Assembly (NCBI GenBank): GCA_945228905.1
Contig: CALYOH010000007.1
Location: forward strand, 1-32,651
DNA length: 32,651 nt
Source: an uncultured Caryophanales bacterium
GTDB lineage: Bacteria; Bacillota_I; Bacilli_A; RF39; UBA660
Reading direction: 5' to 3'
Made by a program: the position numbers and the translations under genes
Shown: piece after piece, positions 19,638-28,103 of the stretch
Layout of the letters: each line of letters opens with the position of its first letter
Numbering within the stretch: the stretch's first letter is position 1
Notes under the pieces: model-generated
Database searches by the model: none
Told to the model about the DNA's origin: nothing
Seen by the model: only the letters and a program-made list of their open reading frames with translations

Positions 19638-20317
19638 ATTTCAAAATGATTACCATTATCTAGATAAAGTATTCCTTTATGTCCTTCTAATTGGGGTAAT
19701 ACTTCATTATAATGATTTAGAGTTTTAAACTTAGTTAGCGTTAAATAAACCATATTTCCATCATCCATATAAAGTAAGAATCTATCTTTATCATAATCAT
19801 TTGGTTTATATTCAATATCACTTGTTTTTAATAATATTTCTTTCTTTATTTTATTCATACCTTTAATAAATTGAGTAAATTTCTTATCTGGTACATAGTT
19901 TAATAATCTTGGTATATTAAAATTATAATTTATTTCATCTTCATTTACTTCTTTTCCATTACTTAATACATATTTATTAGTATTATTATTATAAAATAAT
20001 GGTACATTTTCTACTATATTTATTTCTATAATAAAACCATATTTCTTATTAATATCTATATTTTCAATATAGTCTGATTTTAATAATTCTTTTTTTATTT
20101 TATATGTATTAGTCATTAAGAAACTTGGATATTCTTTTATACCTGCTTTTTCTATAATATAATCATCGTTTAAATAATCAGTTCCTTTTATTACTATATT
20201 TTTTATTGGAACTTTTAATAATAAATATACAGCAAAAAATAGTCCTATTAAAACTAAAAGAACTATCAATAAATTAAATACTTTTAATTTTCTTTTCTTG
20301 ACTATTTTTTTTGACAT
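19628..20317 (-). CDS. ftsQ: Cell division protein FtsQ/DivIB
   Basis: N-terminal TM and POTRA-like VPIKNIVIKGTDYLNDDYIIEKAGI; directly after murB. Start at MSKK (20317) suggested by GGGAG. Confidence 0.88.
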   Translation of the reverse strand: MSKKIVKKRKLKVFNLLIVLLVLIGLFFAVYLLLKVPIKNIVIKGTDYLNDDYIIEKAGIKEYPSFLMTNTYKIKKELLKSDYIENIDINKKYGFIIEINIVENVPLFYNNNTNKYVLSNGKEVNEDEINYNFNIPRLLNYVPDKKFTQFIKGMNKIKKEILLKTSDIEYKPNDYDKDRFLLYMDDGNMVYLTLTKFKTLNHYNEVLPQLEGHKGILYLDNGNHFEIKE

Positions 20318-20319
20318 AA

Positions 20320-21228
20320 CTACTCCCAATTAACAAATTCTTGTTCTACTTTTAGGTCTACTCCATATTTTTTTAATACTTCTTCATGAGCTAAATCTAT
20401 TAGATATTTAATATCACTACTAGAAGCATTTTTATAATTAATAACAAAGTTAGCATGTTTATCACTAATCATTGCGCCGCCATGTATTTTTCCTTTTAGG
20501 CCTACACCATCTATTAGTTTCCATGCTACTTGATCATCTGGATTTCTAAATACTGATCCTGCAGATGGATATTCTAACGGTTGTGATTCTACTCTTCTTT
20601 GACGTCTTTCTTTAATAACTTCTTCTATTGCTTTTCTTTTTCCTTTTTTTAGTTCTACTGTTGTTTCTAAACATATATAGTTTGGATGTTTTTGTAAAAA
20701 GCTTGTCCTATAATGGAAATTCATTTCTTTATTTACTAGAGTTAATACTTTTAAATCTGGAGTTAATACTTTAACTGTTTCTACTATATAACCCATATCC
20801 ATTTTATATGCTCCAGCATTCATAAATACTGCTCCACCAACAGTTCCAGGTATACCTGATGCGAATTCTAATCCAGTTAATCCTTTTTTAGCAGCCATCA
20901 TACTTAATTTTACTAATGGATATCCTGCCCCTACTCTTATTTTAGTTTTACCAATAAATTCTATTTCATTAAACTCTGTTAATTTAATTAATACTCCATC
21001 ATAGAATTTATCACTAAATAATAAATTAGATCCATTACCTAAAATTTTATGTTTGATTTTATTAGATTTTAATAAAGTTAATAAATCAATTAATTTGTTT
21101 ATATTCTTAGGATAAACAATACATCTAGCAGTACCACCCGCTCTATAGGTAGTATATTTTTTTAAAGATACATTTTCTTCTACTTTACCAATTTTTTTAT
21201 CTTTTATTAATTCAATAATTCTATCCAT
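20320..21228 (-). CDS. murB: UDP-N-acetylenolpyruvoylglucosamine reductase
   Basis: TTYRAGGTARCIVYP, LGNGSNLLFSD, GIPGTVGGAVFMNAGAY, YPSAGSVFRNP. Confidence 0.98.
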   Translation of the reverse strand: MDRIIELIKDKKIGKVEENVSLKKYTTYRAGGTARCIVYPKNINKLIDLLTLLKSNKIKHKILGNGSNLLFSDKFYDGVLIKLTEFNEIEFIGKTKIRVGAGYPLVKLSMMAAKKGLTGLEFASGIPGTVGGAVFMNAGAYKMDMGYIVETVKVLTPDLKVLTLVNKEMNFHYRTSFLQKHPNYICLETTVELKKGKRKAIEEVIKERRQRRVESQPLEYPSAGSVFRNPDDQVAWKLIDGVGLKGKIHGGAMISDKHANFVINYKNASSSDIKYLIDLAHEEVLKKYGVDLKVEQEFVNWE

Positions 21229-21232
21229 ACTA

Positions 21233-22309
21233 TCACCTTATTATATTTTTTATTTCATTATATATTCTTGTTGCAGAATCATCGATACCTAACTTTCTAG
21301 AATTTTCAACCATCTTATCATATTCTTCTTTATTATCAAATATCTTATCTATTTCATGAATAATTCTATCTTTAGAAAATTCTTCTTCTGTAACTATTAT
21401 ACAAGCACCTGCATCTTCTAATTCTTTTGCATTTTTATATTGATGATTATTTGTAACATATGGAGATGGTACTAAGATTGCTGGTAGACCAATAGCAGTT
21501 ATTTCAGCAATTGTTGATGCTCCAGCACGTGATACTATTAAATCACTATCTTTCATTAGATTAATTAAATCATCCATAAATGGAACAATCTTAACATTAT
21601 CACTAATATTAATATCTTTATATTCATCAAAATACTTTTTACCTGTAATAACAAGTACTTGATATGCTTTATTATTAAAACCTGGAATTAATTCTTTTAT
21701 TTTCTCAGTCATAGTAGTACTTCCAAGAGATCCCATTACTACAATAACTAGTTTTTTATCTTGATTAAATCCTAAAGAAGATTTATTTTTGTTTTTAACA
21801 CTAATTATTTCTTCACTTCTTGGATTTCCTGTATAAATGGTTTTATTCTTAGGAAATAATTTTAAACTATTTGGTAGTGATACACATATTCTATCTGAGA
21901 AATTGCCTATAAATTTATTAGATAATCCAGGAATAGAATTTTGTTCATGAATTAGTGTTGGTACCTTAAGTTTATGTGCTGCATATAGTACTGGTGCAGT
22001 TATATATCCACCTGCTCCTATTACAACATCTGGTTTAAAATCACTTATAATTTTTTTTGCTTCTTTTATTGCATGATTAAATTTCTTTATTACTTGTATA
22101 TTTGAAAAGACATTCTTTCTATTTAATCCTTCCATATCTATACCAATATATTTAATACCTAACTTTGGTATTATATCTTTTTCCATTCTATCACTTGTAC
22201 CAATATATAAAAATTCTACATTTTTTTCTTTTTCTTTTATTTTGTTTATGATTGCTATTGCAGGATAGATATGTCCACCTGTTCCTCCAGCTACAACTAT
22301 TACTTTCAT
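21233..22309 (-). CDS. murG: UDP-N-acetylglucosamine transferase MurG
   Basis: VVAGGTGGHIYPAIAI, GAGGYITAPVLYAA, HEQNSIPGLSNK, SRAGASTIAEI. Confidence 0.98.
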   Translation of the reverse strand: MKVIVVAGGTGGHIYPAIAIINKIKEKEKNVEFLYIGTSDRMEKDIIPKLGIKYIGIDMEGLNRKNVFSNIQVIKKFNHAIKEAKKIISDFKPDVVIGAGGYITAPVLYAAHKLKVPTLIHEQNSIPGLSNKFIGNFSDRICVSLPNSLKLFPKNKTIYTGNPRSEEIISVKNKNKSSLGFNQDKKLVIVVMGSLGSTTMTEKIKELIPGFNNKAYQVLVITGKKYFDEYKDINISDNVKIVPFMDDLINLMKDSDLIVSRAGASTIAEITAIGLPAILVPSPYVTNNHQYKNAKELEDAGACIIVTEEEFSKDRIIHEIDKIFDNKEEYDKMVENSRKLGIDDSATRIYNEIKNIIR

Positions 22310-22393
22310 ACAATCACTCCATCTACCAAAATTATATCATAATTTTAATTATATAATTGTAATTCAAAGTAAAAAACAAATACTTTACATAAA

Positions 22394-22422
22394 TTGTAAA
22401 AGAATAATTATTATGATAAAAT
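22394..22422 (+). promoter_or_regulatory. Putative tmcAL-gmk operon promoter (TTGTAA, 17 bp, TAAAAT)
   Basis: Consensus-like hexamers with 17-bp spacing upstream of 22445. Confidence 0.55.
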
Positions 22423-22444
22423 ACATACTGAAAAGAGGGATAGT

Positions 22445-23590
22445 ATGAAAGCTATTGGTGTTATTGCAGAATATAATCCATTTCATAATGGGCATTTATA
22501 TCATCTTAATACAATTAAAGAAAAATACCCAGATTATGTAATAGTTTTAGTACTATCTGGTAATTATACTCAAAGAGGAGATATTTCTATTATTGATAAG
22601 TTTAAAAAGACTGAGATTGCTTTAAAATATGGTGTTGATTTAATTATAGAATTACCTTTTCCATTTGCGACTCAGTCAGCTGATTTCTTCTCTTATGGAG
22701 CAATTACTCTACTAGAAAATTTAAATGTAGAAAGAGTTATATTTGGAAGCGAATCTGATAATATAGAAGATCTTAAATTAATTGCTGAGGCACAACTTAA
22801 TAATCCTGAGTTTGATAAGCTTACTAAGATATATTCTAAGTTAGGTAAGAATTACCCTACTGCTTTATCTTCAGCATTATATGATCTTACTGGTAAGAGT
22901 ATTACTTCTCCTAACGATTTACTTGGAATTAGTTATATTAAGACTATATTAAAATATAATTATAAGATAATACCTGAAACTATTAAGAGATTAGGTAATT
23001 ATCACGATTTAGAACTTAATGAAACTTCTTCTGCTTCTGCAATTAGAGAAGCTTTAAAAAATAATAAATCAATAAAAGGACAAGTTCCTTATAATGAAGA
23101 ATTACTTAATAATAGTCATTATATTGATGAGTTCTTTAATATATTAAAATATAAGATTATTACTGAAGAGGATTTATCTATTTATCAAACTGTTGATGAA
23201 GGAATAGATAGATTAATAAAACGTGAGATTAATAATTCTAATAATTATGATGAATTAATTATGAATATTAAGTCTAAACGTTATACTTATAATAAAATAA
23301 GTAGAATGTTACTACATATATTATGTAATTTTACTAAAGAGAAAGCTAATGGTTTTAGAGAAATTAAATATATTAGAATATTGGGTCTTAATAAGAATGG
23401 TAGTAATTATTTAAATAAAATTAAAAAGACTTCTACTCTACCTATTATTAGTAAAATAACTAGAGAAAAAGATCCTATGTTAGAGTATGAAATTGAAACT
23501 ACTAAGATATATGATATTATTTGTAATAATAATTTAGTTAATAGAGAATTTGAAAGTATAATATATATAGGAGATGATAATAATGATTAG
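22445..23590 (+). CDS. tmcAL: tRNA(Met) cytidine acetate ligase (YlbM family)
   Basis: GVIAEYNPFHNGHLYHL, LSGNYTQRGD, ELPFPFATQSADFF. Confidence 0.92.
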   Translation: MKAIGVIAEYNPFHNGHLYHLNTIKEKYPDYVIVLVLSGNYTQRGDISIIDKFKKTEIALKYGVDLIIELPFPFATQSADFFSYGAITLLENLNVERVIFGSESDNIEDLKLIAEAQLNNPEFDKLTKIYSKLGKNYPTALSSALYDLTGKSITSPNDLLGISYIKTILKYNYKIIPETIKRLGNYHDLELNETSSASAIREALKNNKSIKGQVPYNEELLNNSHYIDEFFNILKYKIITEEDLSIYQTVDEGIDRLIKREINNSNNYDELIMNIKSKRYTYNKISRMLLHILCNFTKEKANGFREIKYIRILGLNKNGSNYLNKIKKTSTLPIISKITREKDPMLEYEIETTKIYDIICNNNLVNREFESIIYIGDDNND

Positions 23591-24272
23591 ACAAAAGAAA
23601 CAAGGACAATTAATAGTTGTATCTGGACCTTCTGGAGCAGGAAAAGATACTATTGTTAGTGAGTTATTAAAAAGAGATGAGAATATATGGTTATCTGTTT
23701 CTGCTACTTCTAGAAAGCCTAGAAAGGGAGAAGTTGAAGGAGTTAATTATTTCTTTTTAGAGGAAAAAGAATTTAAAAAGAAGATTAAAGAAAATTACTT
23801 CTTAGAATATGCTAAATATGCAGATAATTATTATGGTACTCCTAAAGAAGAGATTATTAAGAAACTTGATAAGGGTATTGATGTTATACTAGTCATTGAA
23901 ATAGAAGGCGCTAAAAAGATTAAGGAAATTGCTCCTGAGACATTATTTATATTTATAATGCCTCCTTCTGAAAAGGAATTATTAAAGAGATTATCTAATA
24001 GAAAGACTGAAGATAAAGATAAAATAATTAAGAGATTTAATATTGCTTATCAAGAGATGAATGAAGTTACTAAATATAACTATGTTGTTGTTAATGATAA
24101 GATAGAAAATGCTGTTGATAAGATGGAAGCAATTATTAAAGCTGAGAAATGCAGAGTAGATAGAATTGAAGAAATGTTAGTTGCTAATAAAGAGGAGTTA
24201 ATCCATGAGTTCTTAATGGATGAGGAATTTGATAATTCTCGTATTTCTGAGAAGATTGGAGAAGAAGTATGA
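23583..24272 (+). CDS. gmk: Guanylate kinase
   Basis: LIVVSGPSGAGKDTIV P-loop, SATSRKPRKGEVEGVNYFF. Start at MIRQ (23583) preferred over 23574. Confidence 0.95.
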   Translation: MIRQKKQGQLIVVSGPSGAGKDTIVSELLKRDENIWLSVSATSRKPRKGEVEGVNYFFLEEKEFKKKIKENYFLEYAKYADNYYGTPKEEIIKKLDKGIDVILVIEIEGAKKIKEIAPETLFIFIMPPSEKELLKRLSNRKTEDKDKIIKRFNIAYQEMNEVTKYNYVVVNDKIENAVDKMEAIIKAEKCRVDRIEEMLVANKEELIHEFLMDEEFDNSRISEKIGEEV

Positions 24273-24598
24273 AATTAAAGTTAAATAATTATATTTGTGA
24301 ATTAGAAGATAAAATTAAAAATAATAAAATAGATAAAGTTTTAGATGAAGAAGTACTTAGAACTATACAATTCTTTCAACATGAGAGATTTGTACATTTA
24401 CTTGTTACTGTATTTGTAGGTATATCTTGTATATTATTCTTACTTGGAACATTACAATTTGGTTTGTTTGGATTATTAATTTTATTTATTATTACTTTAT
24501 TATTATTTATTCCATATATATTTCATTACTACTATTTAGAGAATGGTACTCAGAAATTATATGATTTATACTTTGAAATAGAAAAGAAAATCAAATAA
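24269..24598 (+). CDS. Small two-TM membrane protein of unknown function
   Basis: 109 aa, 4-nt overlap with gmk, two hydrophobic segments. Confidence 0.7.
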   Translation: MKLKLNNYICELEDKIKNNKIDKVLDEEVLRTIQFFQHERFVHLLVTVFVGISCILFLLGTLQFGLFGLLILFIITLLLFIPYIFHYYYLENGTQKLYDLYFEIEKKIK

Positions 24599-24610
24599 TG
24601 ATTTTCTTTT
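24582..24610. terminator. Bidirectional terminator between convergent genes
   Basis: AAAAGAAAATCA-AATAA-TGATTTTCTTTT perfect 12-bp stem; overlaps the stop of the small membrane ORF. Confidence 0.75.
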
Positions 24611-26014
24611 TTATATTTCTATTATTCTTATGTAGTTTGTTCTTCTTGTTTTACCTAAAGGGAAACCTCCAGTAAATACTATTAAATCTCCAGGATTTAA
24701 GTTAAATTCTTCTTTAGCAATTCTTTTTGCTTCTTCTACCATTTCATCTGTTGATTCATATACTTTTGTTACTACTGGTTTTACTCCAAAGTTTAGAGCT
24801 ACTTTTTCTGCTATATGGTTTGATGGGCTACACGCTAAAGTAATACAATTTGGTCTTAAATTACTTATTTTTCTTGCTGTAAAGCCTGTCATTGTAGTAG
24901 TTACTATTAATTTAATATCATTATACTCTACCGCATCTACTACTAGTTTTGCTATTGTATCTGATACAGTTATTTTTCTTTTGTATGCAGTATGCTTTGT
25001 ATAGTCTATTGTTGATTCTACATATTCACATATTTTTGCCATAAATGATACTGCTTGGATTGGATATTTACCAACTGTTGTTTCTCCTGATAACATTACA
25101 CAATCTGTTCCATCTATTACTGCATTTGCGATATCTGATACTTCTGCTCTTGTTGGTCTTGGACTTTCATACATTGACGCTAACATTTCTGTTGCTACTA
25201 TAGCAAATTTGCTTGATTCACGACATTTAGTAATAATTTCTTTTTGTAAGATTGGTAGATGTTCCATTGGTACTTCTACACCTAAATCTCCTCTTGCAAT
25301 CATAATACCATCTGATTCTGCAATTATTGAATCAATGTTATCTATACCCATTTGACTTTCTATTTTAGATATAATTCTGGCATCTCCACCAGCTTCTAAT
25401 ACTATTCTTTTTGCTTCTCTTACATCTTCTGCACTATTAACAAAAGATAGAGCTAAATAGTCACATGAATGTTGAGCTGCGAATGTAATATCATGTCTAT
25501 CTATATCACTAATGAATTTTAAATTTAAATTTATTCCAGGAACATTAAGTGTCTTATGACTTTTAATCGATCCATCATTAAGAGCTTGTAATAATACATA
25601 ATCTGGCCCTTTTTCTATTACCAATAAATCTAATAAGGCATTATCTACTAATACGTGATTACCTACATTTATGTGGTCTATTGCTTCTGGATGATTAACA
25701 CTAAATTCTTTATAATTACCTAAAACATTACCTTTTACCATCTTAATAGTATCATTTGTTTTTATATCTACTCCATCGAATTCAAAATTCATTGTTCTAA
25801 ATTCCGGACCTTTTGTATCATACATTATTGCGATAGGTAAACCTGTTCTTTTTCTAGTTTCTCTTACTACTTCAATTGTATTTAGAATAGAATCTTCTGT
25901 AGCATGAGATAGATTTATTCTTGCACAATTCATTCCATTTAATGCAAGTTGTTCCATTACTTCAACATTATTACTTACTGGACCAATACTACATATTATT
26001 TTTGTTTTTTTCAT
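24611..26014 (-). CDS. pyk: Pyruvate kinase
   Basis: TKIICSIGP, INLSHA, SKIESQMGIDNIDSIIAESDGIMIARGDLGVE, TEMLASM. Confidence 0.98.
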   Translation of the reverse strand: MKKTKIICSIGPVSNNVEVMEQLALNGMNCARINLSHATEDSILNTIEVVRETRKRTGLPIAIMYDTKGPEFRTMNFEFDGVDIKTNDTIKMVKGNVLGNYKEFSVNHPEAIDHINVGNHVLVDNALLDLLVIEKGPDYVLLQALNDGSIKSHKTLNVPGINLNLKFISDIDRHDITFAAQHSCDYLALSFVNSAEDVREAKRIVLEAGGDARIISKIESQMGIDNIDSIIAESDGIMIARGDLGVEVPMEHLPILQKEIITKCRESSKFAIVATEMLASMYESPRPTRAEVSDIANAVIDGTDCVMLSGETTVGKYPIQAVSFMAKICEYVESTIDYTKHTAYKRKITVSDTIAKLVVDAVEYNDIKLIVTTTMTGFTARKISNLRPNCITLACSPSNHIAEKVALNFGVKPVVTKVYESTDEMVEEAKRIAKEEFNLNPGDLIVFTGGFPLGKTRRTNYIRIIEI

Positions 26015-26116
26015 ATTATCACCTCTAACCCTACTATATATTATTACATATTTTTTTATATTTATAACATCTTTTTATAATAGTTTTGTAATATTTACAA
26101 AAAAGGATAGATAATT

Positions 26117-27250
26117 CTATCTTTTCTTTGATTTAGGAAATTGTCCATCTACTATTTCTTTATAAGTTGGATTACTTCCAAAGTATGTATCATAATCAAC
26201 TGGTTTGTTTAATCCTTTTGCATGTATAATTCCTGCATAATTATATTTGCATAAATCGCAATCAAGTTCATGTTCAATTCCTGGAAGTAGTCCTGTACAT
26301 GAGAATTGTAACATATCTACATGTCCTTTATATTTTGGAGTTGCTGGATTAAAGTCATTATAGAAATCCATTTGTGGGCCAGACCATCCATATCTCCAAC
26401 AAGCATCCCATATTGTATAGTTTGCGAGCTTAGTTCCATCTGGATCTATTGCGCATAAAACATTATCTGATGTATAAATACCTGTATAATATCCATATTT
26501 TTCCATTACTTTTGCGAATGCTTTAAAATTCTTTAGAGTTTGTTCTGGATTATTATAAATAAATTCTTGTGAATCTACAAAATTATTATGTTCATCTTTT
26601 AATGGCTCTGCAGATACTGCTTCAACATCCCAATAAACAGGAAAATCTGGTCTTATATTATATTTAGATAAGAATTTAATTAATTTAACTGCTTCTTGTT
26701 CTGCCATTTCTTCTGTAGTTGCTCTAGAGTAGATATATATTCCAAATGGAATATTGTGTTCTTTACAAGCTTCTATTTTTTCTAACCATGAAAGGTCTAA
26801 TTCTTCTAGATTATCGTTTTCATAATCCATAGCAATACAATCGAAGGCTCTTACAATTATATAATCAATGTTATTTTCTTTTAATGCTCCTACATCGACA
26901 TAACCATTTAAATTTGATATATCTACACCTTGATAGTTACCATAGATAGAATTACCGCTTGGTTGTAGATCAATAAACTCTCCATCGCCTTCTACTTCTA
27001 AATCATATTCTTCTAATAATTTATCAGTTACTCCTTCTAATAATTCATCATCAATTGTATCTTCTTTTGCTGTGGGATCTGACATATGTGGTCTTAATGA
27101 ATCTTCACCATTTTTTATTTGATTTCTATTATTAAGTATTTGGGATATCATCCAACCCGCGATAAAGCCATATGTTACTCCTTTAGCAGTAGCTTTCTTA
27201 AATTTATAATTTTCTTTGCTCTTTGGCTTATTTTTTATTTCTATCTTCAT
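26117..27250 (-). CDS. Membrane-anchored GH25 lysozyme-like muramidase
   Basis: N-terminal TM; GVDISNLNGYVDVGALKENNIDYIIVRA, PFGIYIYSRAT, PVYWDVEA, YTGIYTSDNV. Confidence 0.9.
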   Translation of the reverse strand: MKIEIKNKPKSKENYKFKKATAKGVTYGFIAGWMISQILNNRNQIKNGEDSLRPHMSDPTAKEDTIDDELLEGVTDKLLEEYDLEVEGDGEFIDLQPSGNSIYGNYQGVDISNLNGYVDVGALKENNIDYIIVRAFDCIAMDYENDNLEELDLSWLEKIEACKEHNIPFGIYIYSRATTEEMAEQEAVKLIKFLSKYNIRPDFPVYWDVEAVSAEPLKDEHNNFVDSQEFIYNNPEQTLKNFKAFAKVMEKYGYYTGIYTSDNVLCAIDPDGTKLANYTIWDACWRYGWSGPQMDFYNDFNPATPKYKGHVDMLQFSCTGLLPGIEHELDCDLCKYNYAGIIHAKGLNKPVDYDTYFGSNPTYKEIVDGQFPKSKKR

Positions 27251-27271
27251 ATAATCACCATCCTAATTATA

Positions 27272-28093
27272 TCATTTTTGACATTTTTTACAATAGTGTG
27301 TTCCTCTACCACCAATTCTTGTTTTTTCTAGAATTGTGCCACATACTGGGCAAGGAGTTCCTCCTTTTCCATGAACTAATAATTCATTTTGAAATAGACC
27401 ATGAACTCCTTCAGATGAAGTAAAGCTTTTTATTGTTGTACCACCTAACTCTACTGCTCTATTTAATACATTTCTTGTATTATCTATTATTTTTTGACAT
27501 TCTTTTAGAGTAATAGAATTGGCTTTTCTATTTGGATTAATATTACTCATAAATAATATTTCATCATCATAAATATTACCTATTCCACATATAATAGATT
27601 GATCTAATAAAGCTGTTTTTATTGGTACTTTTAATTTAGATAATTTATCATGTAAATATTCTTTTGTAAGAGTATCATCATAAAATTCTTTACCTAACTC
27701 ACTTAATGGTTTTACATTAAATGTTTCATCTTTATTAAATAGATACATCTTACCAAACTTTCTTACATCATGATATCTCATACTAATACAATTATCTAAA
27801 TCAAATTCTACATGTTCATGTTTAGTTATTTCATCTAATTCATCTCTAAAGAAGAATTTACCTTCCATTCTTAAATGAATAAGTAAATGATAGTCATCTA
27901 ATTCTAAAACTATGAATTTACCTCTTGTAGTTATATCATGTATCTTTTGACCTATTATTTTATTTCTAAACTCATCACTTGTAGGATAAGCAATTATATT
28001 ATTCCAATATACATTACAGTTATTTATTGTTCTACTTATTAATTTTGGTTTTAGTTTTTTTACAACTGTCATTACTTCTGGTTTTTCAGGCAT
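27272..28093 (-). CDS. mutM: Formamidopyrimidine-DNA glycosylase
   Basis: N-terminal MPEKPEV, GIGNIYDDEILF, C-terminal zinc finger CPVCG...GRGTHYCKKCQ. Confidence 0.95.
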   Translation of the reverse strand: MPEKPEVMTVVKKLKPKLISRTINNCNVYWNNIIAYPTSDEFRNKIIGQKIHDITTRGKFIVLELDDYHLLIHLRMEGKFFFRDELDEITKHEHVEFDLDNCISMRYHDVRKFGKMYLFNKDETFNVKPLSELGKEFYDDTLTKEYLHDKLSKLKVPIKTALLDQSIICGIGNIYDDEILFMSNINPNRKANSITLKECQKIIDNTRNVLNRAVELGGTTIKSFTSSEGVHGLFQNELLVHGKGGTPCPVCGTILEKTRIGGRGTHYCKKCQK

Positions 28094-28103
28094 GTTATCA
28101 CTC

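Noticed and set aside
27119-27423. Two overlapping plus-strand ORFs (70 and 66 aa)
   Set aside because: Antisense to GH25 and mutM
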